Shown here piece after piece: positions 25,450-35,209 of a stretch of DNA of 64,000 bases. This DNA comes from Desulfurivibrio alkaliphilus AHT 2. Lineage in GTDB: Bacteria; Desulfobacterota; Desulfobulbia; Desulfobulbales; Desulfurivibrionaceae. The position numbers were made by a program, and so were the translations under genes. The first letter of the stretch is position 1. The number at the start of each line of letters is the position of its first letter. The stretch lies in assembly GCF_000092205.1 (NCBI RefSeq), contig NC_014216.1, positions 372,001-436,000 on the forward strand, written 5' to 3'. The notes under the pieces are model-generated. The model was given only the letters and a program-made list of their open reading frames with translations, was not told where the DNA came from and did not search any database.

Positions 25450-25549
25450 AAAAAACCTTTTATTTTATACCAAGGTCCCATATAGTCATTTTGTTGTCGT
25501 TCCCTGGGGCTCTGGGTGGCCATAATAATAATTTTTTGCAGAACGACTG

Positions 25550-27367
25550 GTGAATATGGCGTTTGATCAGTTGTGTGCCATGGAAATCTGTGTGGTGGAC
25601 GAGGACCCGGTACGGGCCCAACGGCTAAGCGCTTTGTTGCGGGATGAAGGAGATTTTACCGCCGTCAGTTGGCTGGATTCCCAGGAAGCCTTGCGTCAAC
25701 GCTTTTCCCCGGCCAGTCCGTTTGATCCCCCCCGGCCTCTGCATCTGGCTTTGCTAAGCGACTCTCTCCCCGCAGATAATGTGCTTTCCTTGTGCAAAAT
25801 GCTGGATGAGCAAGGTGTCACTTCGGTGTTGATGGCGGATGCCGGTGGGGCTTGGCGAGGTGCGGAGGCCAACCGGGTGTTTGATGCCGGGGCGGTGGAT
25901 ATCCTGTTCCGACCCTGGTCGGAAACCGAGGTGATACCGCGGATCTTCCTGGCCCTGCGCTTGCACCAGGAGCGACTTGTCCGCCGTCGGCGGGAAGTGC
26001 ACCTGGAAAAGGAGTTGGCGGAGCGCCGGGTGATGGAGGCCCGCCTGAAGCACCGGGTAGGGCATGATGAGCTTACCGGGCTGCCCAACCGCAGCCAGCT
26101 GGAAGGGGCCCTGGAACTGGCCCTGATCAGGGCCCAGAACTTTCAGCGCTCCGGGGCCCTGCTGTATCTTGATGTTGATCATTTCAAGTTGCTCAATGAC
26201 ACCGAAGGGCATGAGTCCGGCGACAAACTGCTCACCGGGGTAGCCGGTGTTTTGCGGCGCCGGGTGTTGCCTCGCCATCTGGCCGTTCGTATCGGCGGCG
26301 ACGAATTTGCCGTGCTGCTGGAAAACACCACCACCGAAGATGTCCTGAAGTTGGCCGAAGAGCTGAGGGAACTGCTGCACGAATACCGCTTCGAAGGTTG
26401 CCTGGGGTGCTACAACCTGGGGGCGAGTATCGGGGTGGCGCTGATGTCGCCGGGTGAATCGTTGCAGGCCGGTGAACTGCTGTCGCGGGCCGACCAGGCC
26501 TGCCACGTGGCCAAAAGAAGAGGCCGCAACCGGGTGCACTGTTACGATCCCGAAGACCCTGAAGTGGTCGGGCTGAAGCGTGATGCAACCTGGGTGCCGA
26601 TGTTGCGACAGGCCCTGCGCAACGGCAGTTTTGCCCTGGAATTTCAGCCCATCGTACGGGCGCGGGATGGCGCCTGCTGCCACTACGAGGCCCTGATCCG
26701 GCTGCTGGAAAACGGCAAGATGTACAGCCCCGGGGAGTTCATTCCCTCGGCGGAGAGGATGGGTCTGATCCACCAACTCGACCTCTGGGTGGTGGAGGCG
26801 GCGGTTGACCGGCTGGCGGCCATGCCGCTCACCGAAGGGCAAGAGCCAATCCGCCTGAGCATCAACCTGTCGGCTTACGCCCTCCGCAATCCTGTTCTGA
26901 TGCCCCTGTTGGAGCGCAAGCTGGAAATGACCGGCCTCTCACCGCGGCGCCTGATGTTTGAAATTACCGAAACCACGGCGGTAACTCAACTGAAACAGGC
27001 CCGGGAGCTGGTGGAACGCATGCGGAGCCTTGGCTGCCGTTTTGCCCTCGATGATTTTGGTTCAGGCTTTTCCACCTTCAATTACCTGAAACATTTTCCG
27101 GTGGATATGCTGAAAATCGACGGCTCTTTCGTGGTTAACATGCTCAAAAACCCAACCGATGAATTGCTGGTGCGCTCCATGGTGGAACTGGCCCACAGCC
27201 TGGACAAGCAAGTGATCGCCGAATTTGTCGAAGATGAAGCAACGGCCCGGCGGCTGCGGGAGATAGGGGTTGATTATCTCCAGGGTTTTTACCTGGGTCG
27301 GCCGCAATCCCGCATGGAATCCTTGCTGCCGCCTTCTTTCCTGGGTGCTGCCAGGGCAGGGAGCTAA
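25550..27367 (+). CDS. Receiver-like/GGDEF/EAL cyclic-di-GMP signalling protein
   Basis: A 605-residue protein with three parts: an N-terminal receiver-like domain (about 12-130, ICVVDEDPVRAQRL), a GGDEF diguanylate cyclase domain (about 170-335, RIGGDEFAVL intact) and an EAL phosphodiesterase domain (about 355-600). The EAL residues look complete (EALIRL, INLS, EITETT, DDFGSGFSTF, LKIDGSF, QGFYLGRP). The usual AEGVE motif reads AEFVED. The I-site RxxD ahead of GGDEF is absent (LPRH), so product inhibition is unlikely. A GTG start at 25550 is used; an ATG at 25556 or 25580 is possible, and the ribosome site is weak. It sits between ntrY and ntrX with an HDOD gene directly downstream. Confidence 0.92.
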   Translation: MNMAFDQLCAMEICVVDEDPVRAQRLSALLRDEGDFTAVSWLDSQEALRQRFSPASPFDPPRPLHLALLSDSLPADNVLSLCKMLDEQGVTSVLMADAGGAWRGAEANRVFDAGAVDILFRPWSETEVIPRIFLALRLHQERLVRRRREVHLEKELAERRVMEARLKHRVGHDELTGLPNRSQLEGALELALIRAQNFQRSGALLYLDVDHFKLLNDTEGHESGDKLLTGVAGVLRRRVLPRHLAVRIGGDEFAVLLENTTTEDVLKLAEELRELLHEYRFEGCLGCYNLGASIGVALMSPGESLQAGELLSRADQACHVAKRRGRNRVHCYDPEDPEVVGLKRDATWVPMLRQALRNGSFALEFQPIVRARDGACCHYEALIRLLENGKMYSPGEFIPSAERMGLIHQLDLWVVEAAVDRLAAMPLTEGQEPIRLSINLSAYALRNPVLMPLLERKLEMTGLSPRRLMFEITETTAVTQLKQARELVERMRSLGCRFALDDFGSGFSTFNYLKHFPVDMLKIDGSFVVNMLKNPTDELLVRSMVELAHSLDKQVIAEFVEDEATARRLREIGVDYLQGFYLGRPQSRMESLLPPSFLGAARAGS

Positions 27368-27374
27368 CTTATTC

Positions 27375-28247
27375 ATGTCTTATTCGCCGCTTACCGATAA
27401 CTCGTTCGATCACGTCCCAGTATCGCTTTCTCCCCGGGATCTGGTGCGGGGAGAAATCACCTTGGCCTCGCTGCCGGCGCTGTACCATGAGTTGAACCGG
27501 GTGGTGGCCACGCCCGGCAGTGTCGCCCAGGATGCCGCACTGGTGATCGAACGTGATCCGGCCCTGGCCGCCCGCCTGCTGGCCCTGGTGAACAGCGCCT
27601 ATTACGGTTTGGTCCGCCAGGTGGATACCATTGCCCATGCCATTACCCTGGTGGGCTTGGAGGAGCTTCGCACTCTGGTGCTGGCCACGGTGGTGGTGGA
27701 AAAATTCAGCGGCCTGCCCAATGAGTTGGAGGACATGGCCGATTTCTGGCGCCAGAGCCTGGTCTGTGCCGTGGTCGCCCGCGGGCTTTCGTTAAAAACC
27801 GGTCGGGCCTCGGTGGCCGGCCGGCTGTTTACCGCCGGTTTGCTGCATCGGGTGGGTGACCTGTTGATTTTTCGCCGTTTGCCGGAGCTGGCCCGCCAGG
27901 CCCTGTTACATCACCGTGACAATGGCCTTCCCCGCTGGGAGGCCGAGCGGCGGTTGCTGGGGTTTGATTATGCCCAGGTGGGAGCGGAGTTGGCCCAATG
28001 GTGGCAATTTCCGCCGGAGCTGGTAGAGCTGCTGGCGCTTCAGCAGCAGCCGGAAAAGGCCAGTATTTGTCAGCAGCATTGCGCCCTGCTTTGTTTGGCG
28101 GTCAATGCCGCTCATGGCGGGGAGCTACCGCCGGCGGCCGCCAGTTGGCAATTGGCCGAGGTAAGCCCGCAGGTTTTAGCCGGAATTCTGGCTGAGGCTG
28201 ATCGGCAGGTGGCGGAAATCGCCGGAGTATATGGTATATCCTGTTAA
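27375..28247 (+). CDS. HDOD-domain signalling protein
   Basis: A 290-residue HDOD (HD-related output) protein started at ATG 27375, eight bases after the preceding stop. The HDOD core is visible in LPALYHELNRVVATPGSVAQ, ALAARLLALVNSAYYGLVRQ, TIAHAITLVGLEELRTLVLA and the later AGLLHRVGDLLI. HDOD proteins lack the HD metal-binding residues and act as scaffolds in c-di-GMP, motility and stress signalling. The short spacing to the GGDEF/EAL gene indicates one operon. A longer frame reaching back to 27270 overlaps the upstream gene and is rejected. Confidence 0.88.
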   Translation: MSYSPLTDNSFDHVPVSLSPRDLVRGEITLASLPALYHELNRVVATPGSVAQDAALVIERDPALAARLLALVNSAYYGLVRQVDTIAHAITLVGLEELRTLVLATVVVEKFSGLPNELEDMADFWRQSLVCAVVARGLSLKTGRASVAGRLFTAGLLHRVGDLLIFRRLPELARQALLHHRDNGLPRWEAERRLLGFDYAQVGAELAQWWQFPPELVELLALQQQPEKASICQQHCALLCLAVNAAHGGELPPAAASWQLAEVSPQVLAGILAEADRQVAEIAGVYGISC

Positions 28248-28430
28248 GCTGCATTTCTTGTGCTTGCTTTTTCCTTCCTTTCCTGATCCTCCCGCCGGCC
28301 CCATCAGGCCAAAATGTTTGCCCGGCCGCGGCGGCTGGGCTATGCCCTTATTGCTTAGCAAAACATTAAATCCGGGATCACTTGGTTTATCTTGCGGTTG
28401 GGTGATGAGGTCGGTACGAGGTGTTTTAAG

Positions 28431-29825
28431 ATGAAAACGGAACAACAGCGTCGCATACTGGTCGTTGATGATGAGGCGGGGATTCGCGAGTCCATGGCCG
28501 GCATTCTGGCCGACGAGGGTTTTGTCGCCTTAACGGCCGAAAATGGTGAACAGGGTCTGGAGTTGCTGGAAAATGAGCCGGTGGATCTGGTGTTGCTGGA
28601 TATCTGGATGCCGGGGGTCGATGGCATGGAGATTCTGGGTCGCCTCCGGGACTTGTATCCCCACCTGCCGGTGATCATGATTTCCGGCCACGGGACCATC
28701 GAAACCGCCGTGCAGGCAACCCGCATGGGGGCCTATGACTTCATCGAAAAACCGCTTTCCTACGATAAGGTGATTCTGGCCATCAATAACGCCCTGCGCC
28801 TCTCCCGTCTGGAAGAGGAAAATTTTATATACCGGCAGCAGGCCAAGCGCCATGCGCTCACCGGCGAATCAGCTCCCATCAGGCAACTGCGCCAGCAGAT
28901 CGAGCGGGTGGCTCCCACTGAAGCCTGGGTGTTGATCCGGGGCGAGCACGGTACCGGTAAGGAGCTGGTGGCGCAAACCATTCACCGGCTGTCGCCGGCG
29001 GCCAATCAGCCCATGGTGGAACTCAACTGTGCGGCGATTCCCGAGGAGTTGATTGAATCGGAGCTGTTCGGGCATGAAAAAGGTTCTTTCACCGGCGCTG
29101 CCACGGCCAAGCGGGGCAAGTTCGACCAGGCCGACGGCGGCCTGCTTTTTCTTGATGAAATCGGCGACATGAGCCTGGCCACCCAGGCCAAGATTCTGCG
29201 GATTCTGCAGGAGCAGAAGTTTGAACGGGTGGGGGGGGCGAAAACCATCAAGGTCAATGTGCGGGTGCTGGCGGCCACCAACAAAAACCTGGAAGAAGAA
29301 ATAGATAAGGGAAACTTTCGGGCCGACCTGTTTTATCGCCTCAATGTGGTGCCCATCTTTGTGCCGCCCCTGCGCCGGCGCCGGGAAGACATTCCCCTGC
29401 TGGTGGCCGATTTTGTCGCCGAGTTCAGAAACAAGAGCCTGGGGGGCAAAGATTTTACCCCGGAGGCGGTGGCGGTGATGCAGGAGTACGATTGGCCGGG
29501 TAATGTGCGCGAGTTGCGCAACTTTGTCGAGCGCACCCTGATTATGAGTCCCGAAGAGCGGATAGAGGCCGCCATGGTGCGCCAGTTGTTGGCTCTGCCG
29601 GGGGCGGCAGCCGGGGCGGCGGTGGACCCGGGCAGCTATCTAGAGCTGAGCTATAAAGATGCCAAGCGCTCTTTTGAGCGGGAATATTTAAGGATGTGCC
29701 TGGCCGCCAACAATGGTAATATCTCGCAGACGGCGGAACAGATCGGCCTGGAGCGCAGTCATTTGCATAAAAAATTGAAAACCCTGGAGCTTGAACCCGA
29801 GGGAAACGCTCCCCAGGGCCAGTAA
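28431..29825 (+). CDS. ntrX: NtrX-type sigma-54-dependent response regulator
   Basis: A 464-residue protein from ATG 28431. It has a receiver domain (VVDDE, phospho-acceptor Asp57 in LLDIWMPG, Lys in FIEKPL), an AAA+ sigma-54 activator domain (GEHGTGKE Walker A, GSFTGA loop, LLFLDEIGDM Walker B) and a C-terminal Fis-type helix-turn-helix (ISQTAEQIGLERSHLHKKLK). The sigma-54 contact loop reads GSFTGA instead of GAFTGA, a tolerated variant. This is the partner of ntrY at 23200. Its start is 183 bp after the HDOD gene, so it may have its own promoter. The ClpX-like gene follows 21 bp later. Confidence 0.94.
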   Translation: MKTEQQRRILVVDDEAGIRESMAGILADEGFVALTAENGEQGLELLENEPVDLVLLDIWMPGVDGMEILGRLRDLYPHLPVIMISGHGTIETAVQATRMGAYDFIEKPLSYDKVILAINNALRLSRLEEENFIYRQQAKRHALTGESAPIRQLRQQIERVAPTEAWVLIRGEHGTGKELVAQTIHRLSPAANQPMVELNCAAIPEELIESELFGHEKGSFTGAATAKRGKFDQADGGLLFLDEIGDMSLATQAKILRILQEQKFERVGGAKTIKVNVRVLAATNKNLEEEIDKGNFRADLFYRLNVVPIFVPPLRRRREDIPLLVADFVAEFRNKSLGGKDFTPEAVAVMQEYDWPGNVRELRNFVERTLIMSPEERIEAAMVRQLLALPGAAAGAAVDPGSYLELSYKDAKRSFEREYLRMCLAANNGNISQTAEQIGLERSHLHKKLKTLELEPEGNAPQGQ

Positions 29826-29846
29826 ACGGTTGATTTAAGGAAGGTC

Positions 29847-31631
29847 ATGAGCGACACCGAAGATGTAAATTTTCCCAGCCAGAAGGAACTGGAGCGGGAA
29901 ATCAGTGAATATTTGAGCAATAAGTACGGCAAAAAAGTGCGCATCATTTCCGCCGGCCAGTTTCCCATGGCCGGCCAGGCTCCGGCCGGGGACGAAGAGC
30001 ATGCCGGCCAGCCGGCGGCAGTGCCGCCGGATTTTCACTTCGATCTGGCCCCGGAAGAGTTGATTGCGCATCTTGACCAGTATGTGGTGGGGCAGGAGGA
30101 GGCCAAGGCGATCCTGGCCACCAAGATCTGCACCCATTTCAACCGTATCAGCCGCAGTCTGTCGCGCCCCGGCGGCGAGGCCGGCAGCGGCCGCAACGTA
30201 GGCAGAATCAAGAACAACGTGCTGCTTATCGGCCCCACCGGGGTGGGCAAAACCTACCTGATCAAGCTGATTGCCCAGCACATCGGGGTGCCCTTCGTTA
30301 AAGGGGATGCCACCAAGTTCAGTGAAACCGGCTACGTGGGCGGCGATGTCGAGGATCTCATCCGTGATCTGGTCCGGGAGGCGGATAACGACCTGGAGCG
30401 GGCCCGGTTCGGCATTGTTTATCTCGATGAGGTGGACAAGATCGCCGGCGGCGTCGACCGCCGGGGACTGGATGTTTCCCGCAGCGGGGTGCAGCGGGCC
30501 CTGCTCAAGCCCATGGAAGAGACCGAGGTGGAGATGAAGGTGCCCCACGACCCCATCGCCATGATGGAGGCGGTGGAGCATTACCGGCTTACCGGCAAGC
30601 GGCAGCGCAAAAGCATCAACACCCGCCATATCCTGTTTATTATGAGTGGCGCCTTTTCGGGGCTGGATGAAATCATCGGTCGCCGCCTGCAGCAGCGTTC
30701 CATCGGTTTTGAAAATACCGTGGCCGCGGCCGCCCCGGCCCGTCCCGGCGCCTTGATGGCCCGGGCCCGGGCCGAGGACCTGGTGGAGTACGGTTTTGAA
30801 AGCGAGTTTATCGGTCGGCTGCCGGTGCTGGCGGTACTCTCCGAGTTGAGCGAAGACGATCTCTACGAGATTTTAAGCAGCCCCAACAGCGCCGTGGTGG
30901 TGGGCAAAAAGCAGGATTTCCGGGCTTATGGCATTGAGCTGCGCTTTGAAGACGCCGCTTTGCGCAAGCTCGCTGCCTTGGCGGCCCGGGAAAGCACCGG
31001 GGCCCGGGCGCTGGTCAGTGTGATGGAGAGGGTGCTGCTGCATTTTGAGAAAAAACTGCCCTCCACCGATATCCGCCAGCTGGTGGTAACTCCCGAGTTG
31101 GTGGCCGATCCGGCCGGGGAGTTGGCCAAGCTGCTCAAGGACAGCCGGGTTCGCAAGCGCCACAGCAAAAAATGCGAAAAGCTGGCGGCCGCGGAGCAGG
31201 AACGACTGATGACCTTTATCCGCGAGCGGCTGGGAGATTACCTGGAGAACCACGATGTGCTGCCCACCCCGGAGCGACTGCGGATGATGGCCATGGAAGT
31301 GGAAGCGGAAGACCTTGAGCCCGCCGAGGTCTGCGAGCGTTTCATCGACCTGGTGGCGCTGGTAAACGACCGGGCTCGGCAGGTGTCCCGGGATTGCGGG
31401 CTGGAGTTGAGTTTCAGCGAAGAGGCGGTGGATCGCCTGCTGGCCCGCATGCCCCGCAGCGAAGAGACGGTGGGGGAGGCCTGCGACCAGGTGCTGCAGG
31501 CCATGGAATACGGCCTGCGGCTGCTCAGCCAGCGCCGCCGGGCCCCGGAACTGGTAATCCCCGCCGACGGAGTGGACGCCCCGGACAGCTTTATCAACCA
31601 GGTGGTGAACAAAACCTTCAAACTGGAGTAA
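29847..31631 (+). CDS. ClpX-like AAA+ unfoldase without zinc finger, with long C-terminal extension
   Basis: A 594-residue paralogue of ClpX. It has Walker A GPTGVGKT, pore loop GYVG, Walker B IVYLDEVDKI, sensor/box VII YGFESEFIGRLPVLA and the ClpX C-domain STGARALVSVMERVLL. The ClpP-docking loop IGF is retained (RSIGFENT), suggesting that it could still engage ClpP or another peptidase. The N-terminal C4 zinc-binding domain of true ClpX is replaced by about 75 residues without paired cysteines. About 150 residues extend beyond the usual ClpX end. It follows ntrX by 21 bp, so its substrates may belong to the NtrYX regulon. Function is inferred; true clpX is presumably elsewhere. Confidence 0.88.
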   Translation: MSDTEDVNFPSQKELEREISEYLSNKYGKKVRIISAGQFPMAGQAPAGDEEHAGQPAAVPPDFHFDLAPEELIAHLDQYVVGQEEAKAILATKICTHFNRISRSLSRPGGEAGSGRNVGRIKNNVLLIGPTGVGKTYLIKLIAQHIGVPFVKGDATKFSETGYVGGDVEDLIRDLVREADNDLERARFGIVYLDEVDKIAGGVDRRGLDVSRSGVQRALLKPMEETEVEMKVPHDPIAMMEAVEHYRLTGKRQRKSINTRHILFIMSGAFSGLDEIIGRRLQQRSIGFENTVAAAAPARPGALMARARAEDLVEYGFESEFIGRLPVLAVLSELSEDDLYEILSSPNSAVVVGKKQDFRAYGIELRFEDAALRKLAALAARESTGARALVSVMERVLLHFEKKLPSTDIRQLVVTPELVADPAGELAKLLKDSRVRKRHSKKCEKLAAAEQERLMTFIRERLGDYLENHDVLPTPERLRMMAMEVEAEDLEPAEVCERFIDLVALVNDRARQVSRDCGLELSFSEEAVDRLLARMPRSEETVGEACDQVLQAMEYGLRLLSQRRRAPELVIPADGVDAPDSFINQVVNKTFKLE

Positions 31632-31777
31632 ACGAACCGCAGCACCGCATCTTCGGGCGATCAGCCAGGCTTACGTACAGGGGGTACGCTGCGCCTGGCT
31701 GCTTGCCCGAACCTGCGGCACTGCTGTTCGTTTACGGCCCGTTAAATCAGCAGTTATTGGCTCTGGTAAACGATTAC
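31628..31777 (+). repeat. 150-bp hairpin-tail element, copy A
   Basis: Hairpin 31628-31735 (outer arms GTAAACGAAC and GTTCGTTTAC, inner CAGCCAGGC/GCCTGGCTG and CGTAC/GTACG) is followed by a tail ending GTAAACGATTAC at 31766-31777. The element overlaps the stop codon of the ClpX-like gene and ends 21 bp before hemB, pointing toward hemB. Confidence 0.9.
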
Positions 31778-31798
31778 AAACTGGATTAGGAGCAAACC

Positions 31799-32767
31799 AT
31801 GATTTATCCCGATTATCGCCCCCGGCGCCTGCGGCGGAATGAAAACCTGCGCTCCCTGGTGCGGGAAACGGTGCTTACCCCGGCCCAGTTGATCTACCCC
31901 CTCTTTGTGATGCCCGGCAAGAACAAGCGCGAGGAGATCTCCTCCATGCCCGGGGTCTTCCGGCTGTCGGTGGATCAGTTGGCCAAAGAGGCTAAAGAGT
32001 GCCGCAAGCTGGGGGTCAACCATGTCATTCTTTTCGGTTTGCCGGAAAAAAAAGACCGGGTGGGCTCCGGGGCCCATGCCACCGATGGCATTATCCAGCG
32101 GGCCATCAAGGAGCTCAAGAACAAAGCGCCGGAACTGACGGTCTCCACCGATGTCTGCCTGTGCGAATATACCAGCCATGGTCATTGCGGGATTATTCAT
32201 GAAGGCATGGTGGACAACGATGCCACCGTCGAGGTGCTGGCCCGTACCGCCCTGTCGCATGCCAAGGCCGGGGCCGATATCGTCGCCCCGTCGGACATGA
32301 TGGACGGCCGGGTGGGGGAGATCCGGGCCGCCCTGGACGAACACAACTTCGACCAGGTGGCCATCATGTCTTACGCCGTCAAGTACGCCTCGGCCTTTTA
32401 CGGCCCCTTCCGGGACGCCGCCGACTGCGCCCCCCAGGAGGGTGACCGCCGGGGGTATCAGATGGACCCGGCCAATGCCCGGGAGGCCCTGCGTGAGGCC
32501 ACCCTGGATGTGGAAGAGGGGGCCGACATCCTGATGGTCAAGCCGGGGATGCCCTACCTCGATATCATCCGGCTGCTGCGCGATGAATTCGACCACCCCA
32601 TTGCCGCCTACCAGGTCAGCGGCGAGTACGCCATGCTCAAGGCCGCCGCCATCAACGGCTGGCTCGACGAAGAGCGGGTGATGGCCGAAAGTCTGCTCTC
32701 TTTGCGCCGGGCCGGGGCCGATATGATTCTGACTTATTTTGCCAAGCAGATGGCCAAGTTGTTGTAA
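31799..32767 (+). CDS. hemB: Delta-aminolevulinic acid dehydratase (porphobilinogen synthase)
   Basis: A 322-residue HemB that condenses two 5-aminolevulinate molecules to porphobilinogen in tetrapyrrole synthesis (haem, sirohaem, cobalamin, F430-type cofactors). The metal site [14 protein letters not shown] has the three cysteines of the zinc type. The two active-site lysines are in [15 protein letters not shown] and [12 protein letters not shown]. Length is standard. The ATG at 31799 follows an AGGAG site. It lies 21 bp after repeat copy A and is followed by the lipoprotein protease operon. Confidence 0.97.
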   Translation: MIYPDYRPRRLRRNENLRSLVRETVLTPAQLIYPLFVMPGKNKREEISSMPGVFRLSVDQLAKEAKECRKLGVNHVILFGLPEKKDRVGSGAHATDGIIQRAIKELKNKAPELTVSTDVCLCEYTSHGHCGIIHEGMVDNDATVEVLARTALSHAKAGADIVAPSDMMDGRVGEIRAALDEHNFDQVAIMSYAVKYASAFYGPFRDAADCAPQEGDRRGYQMDPANAREALREATLDVEEGADILMVKPGMPYLDIIRLLRDEFDHPIAAYQVSGEYAMLKAAAINGWLDEERVMAESLLSLRRAGADMILTYFAKQMAKLL

Positions 32768-32817
32768 CAGTGCCGGCCCGGTGGGCGCTGCGGTAAATTT
32801 ATCTCCGGGGAGGGATT

Positions 32818-33657
32818 TTGTTTATTTTTTCTGTTTTACCATGGTCGCTCAGGTTGGCGGTTGTGGTGGGGCTGGCGCTGCTGCTTGGCGGCTGCGGTTC
32901 TTCCCGCCTGGTACTGGCTGAGCAAAGCGAGCTGACCCAACTGCATGAAGAGCTGCAACGGCAGCAACTGCAACTGGCCGAGTTGGCCCTGGCCCAGGAT
33001 GAAACCCATTTCAGCCTGCTGGATGCCGCTGAGGAAATGAGGCGGCAGCTGGCCGAGATAGCTGCCGACCAGAAGGGGATGCTGACCAGGCAGCAGGAAT
33101 GGGAAGAGTTTGTCCGCGATAATCACCTGCTGAGATCGGCCCAGGAAGAGCAAAAAGCGGCTTTGCAGGTTGAACTGCCGGCCTTTGCCAGGACGGCCGA
33201 CGACAAACAACTGGTTGGCGCCGTGGAAAAGGTGTTTCTTGCGCCGCCCGGTTCCATGTTTTCCGCCCGGATCGATACCGGTGCCACCACCTCATCGCTG
33301 GATGCCCACGATATTGAACGTTTTGAGCGAGACGGCGAGAGCTGGGTGCGCTTTGTCCTGGTAGATCCCGAAGACGACCGCCGGATCACCATGGAGCGCA
33401 AGGTGGTCCGTCATGCTCGGATCATTCAGGCGGTGGCGGAGGATCCCGAGCGCCGGCCGGTGGTGAAGCTGGGGGTGACCGTGGGGCATAACACCCAGAC
33501 CGCCGAGTTTACCTTGTCCGATCGTCGTCACCTGGAGCATCCGGTCCTGATCGGCCGCAATATTCTCCGGGATATCATGGTGGTGGATGTAAGTCAGCGC
33601 AATATTGCCCCGCCCCGCCCTCCCGAGGAGTTTGTCCACCCCCTGCCTGAGGAGTAA
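32818..33657 (+). CDS. Lipoprotein with retropepsin-like protease domain (ATP-dependent zinc protease family)
   Basis: A 279-residue protein with an N-terminal signal and lipobox (LALLLGGC, Cys about 27), a coiled coil (about 38-105, rich in Q, E and L) and a C-terminal retropepsin-like domain with the DTGA motif in SARIDTGATTSSLDA and a later LIGRNILRD strand. Family members are annotated as putative ATP-dependent zinc proteases, although the DTGA motif indicates an aspartyl-protease fold. It begins a three-gene operon with an inactive transglutaminase-7TM protein and an ATP-grasp ligase. That trio is known from comparative genomics and thought to build or process a peptide-like molecule at the envelope. 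A TTG at 32818 is used; an upstream GGGGAGGG precedes it. Confidence 0.86.
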   Translation: MFIFSVLPWSLRLAVVVGLALLLGGCGSSRLVLAEQSELTQLHEELQRQQLQLAELALAQDETHFSLLDAAEEMRRQLAEIAADQKGMLTRQQEWEEFVRDNHLLRSAQEEQKAALQVELPAFARTADDKQLVGAVEKVFLAPPGSMFSARIDTGATTSSLDAHDIERFERDGESWVRFVLVDPEDDRRITMERKVVRHARIIQAVAEDPERRPVVKLGVTVGHNTQTAEFTLSDRRHLEHPVLIGRNILRDIMVVDVSQRNIAPPRPPEEFVHPLPEE

Positions 33658-33661
33658 TTTT

Positions 33662-35209
33662 TTGCGGTCCCGCCTTCTTTTTTACCTGCTGGTGCTGGCC
33701 ATGATCATGGCCGGCGGTTTCATTGCCTGGCAGCGCCACCTGCAGACCGGCATCCCGCTGTTGCCCGGGGAACAGGCCCCGGTCTGGCTGGTGGAGGCCC
33801 GGGTGGATTTCAACGCCGATGGCGGGGCGGTAACCGTCAACCTGGATATTCCCGATGATCCGCCGGGTTTTTTTCTCCTGGCGGAACAGACCGCCTCGCC
33901 GGGTTACGGTTTTTCCATTTTGGAAGATAACGGCAACCGCCGGGGCGAGTGGACGATCCGCCGGGCTTCAGGGCCTCAAACCATGTACTACAAAATCCAG
34001 CTGGTGCCCTGGGGCGGGCAAATGGCGTCGCCCGCCGGGGCCGAGGAACGACGGGCGGCGACCAGGGCATCGGTGCCCGAGCCCGTCGATGTTTTCTGGG
34101 AGGAGGCGGAGGCGGTGGCCGCCCGCCAATTGCTGGCCGTGGCTCGGGAACGCTCCAGCACGCCGGAGAGTTTGACCCGGGAGCTGATTAAGCTGCTGGC
34201 CGCGGCGGAACCCGACCAGAATGCCGCCTTGCTGCTGGCCTCTTCTTCACTGGTGCCTTTGCTGGAAAAATTGCTCAACTACAGCCGGTTGCCCACCCGC
34301 GTTGTCAATGGTTTGTACCTGGAAGACGGCCGCCGCAATCAGCAGCTGACCCCCAAGCTGGAGGTATTTGTCGGTGGACGCTGGCAGCTGTTCGACCCGC
34401 ACACCGCCCGCCAGGGCGTGCCGGACAATTTTCTGCTTTGGAATCAGGACCGCCGCTCACTGCTGGATGTAAGTGGCGGTTATAACTCCCAGGTCCGTTT
34501 TGCCATGCTCAGCCAGTACGTACCGTCGGTGCAACTGGCCCGCACCACTGCCGGCGGTTCCGGCTTTGACCTGTTTGGGGTGCACAGTCTGCCGGTGGAA
34601 GAGCAGGCCATGCTGAAGATGCTGCTGTTGCTGCCCGTCGGCGCCCTGGTGCTGGTTTTTATGCGTATTATGGTGGGGGTGCAGACTTCGGGCACCTTCA
34701 TGCCCATTCTCATCGCCCTGGCTTTTCTGAAGACCACGCTGCTGCCCGGCCTGATCAGTTTTGTCTCCATCGTCGCCTTCGGGCTGCTGCTGCGGGGCTA
34801 TCTTTCCGGTTTGAACCTGCTGCTGGTGGCCCGCATCGCCACCATTGTCATCATCGTCATTTTCATTATCGTCCTCTCCAGTCTTCTTGGTTATCAACTG
34901 GGCTTCAACACCGGGATGACGGTAACCTTCTTTCCCATTATTATCATCGCCTGGACCATCGAGCGCATGTCCATTCTCTGGGAAGATGAAGGGCCCTGGG
35001 AGGTGTTGAAGCAGGGCGGCGGCAGCCTGCTGGTGGCGGTGCTGGCCTATCTTCTGATGCAGTGGCCGGTGATGGCCCACTGGAGTTTCCACTTCCCGGA
35101 GATCAACCTGATCGTCGTGGCCCTGATCATGCTGATGGGCAACTATACCGGTTACAAGTTGCTTGAGTTGCACCGTTTCCGGGCGTTGGTTCGATCGGAG
35201 GAGGCGTGA
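33662..35209 (+). CDS. Inactive transglutaminase fused to seven TM helices
   Basis: A 515-residue protein from TTG 33662, which has GAGGAG seven bases upstream overlapping the end of the previous gene. An N-terminal signal anchor (LLFYLLVLAMIMAGGF) is followed by a periplasmic transglutaminase-like domain (about 150-280, LPTRVVNGLYLEDGRR and RWQLFDPHTA). The expected catalytic Cys is absent. A C-terminal block of about seven TM helices starts near residue 318 (MLKMLLLLPVGALVLVFMRI, then several more). It overlaps the downstream ATP-grasp gene by 4 bp. The protein probably binds a peptide substrate for the neighbouring protease and ligase. The function is inferred from the known gene trio. Confidence 0.88.
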   Translation: MRSRLLFYLLVLAMIMAGGFIAWQRHLQTGIPLLPGEQAPVWLVEARVDFNADGGAVTVNLDIPDDPPGFFLLAEQTASPGYGFSILEDNGNRRGEWTIRRASGPQTMYYKIQLVPWGGQMASPAGAEERRAATRASVPEPVDVFWEEAEAVAARQLLAVARERSSTPESLTRELIKLLAAAEPDQNAALLLASSSLVPLLEKLLNYSRLPTRVVNGLYLEDGRRNQQLTPKLEVFVGGRWQLFDPHTARQGVPDNFLLWNQDRRSLLDVSGGYNSQVRFAMLSQYVPSVQLARTTAGGSGFDLFGVHSLPVEEQAMLKMLLLLPVGALVLVFMRIMVGVQTSGTFMPILIALAFLKTTLLPGLISFVSIVAFGLLLRGYLSGLNLLLVARIATIVIIVIFIIVLSSLLGYQLGFNTGMTVTFFPIIIIAWTIERMSILWEDEGPWEVLKQGGGSLLVAVLAYLLMQWPVMAHWSFHFPEINLIVVALIMLMGNYTGYKLLELHRFRALVRSEEA

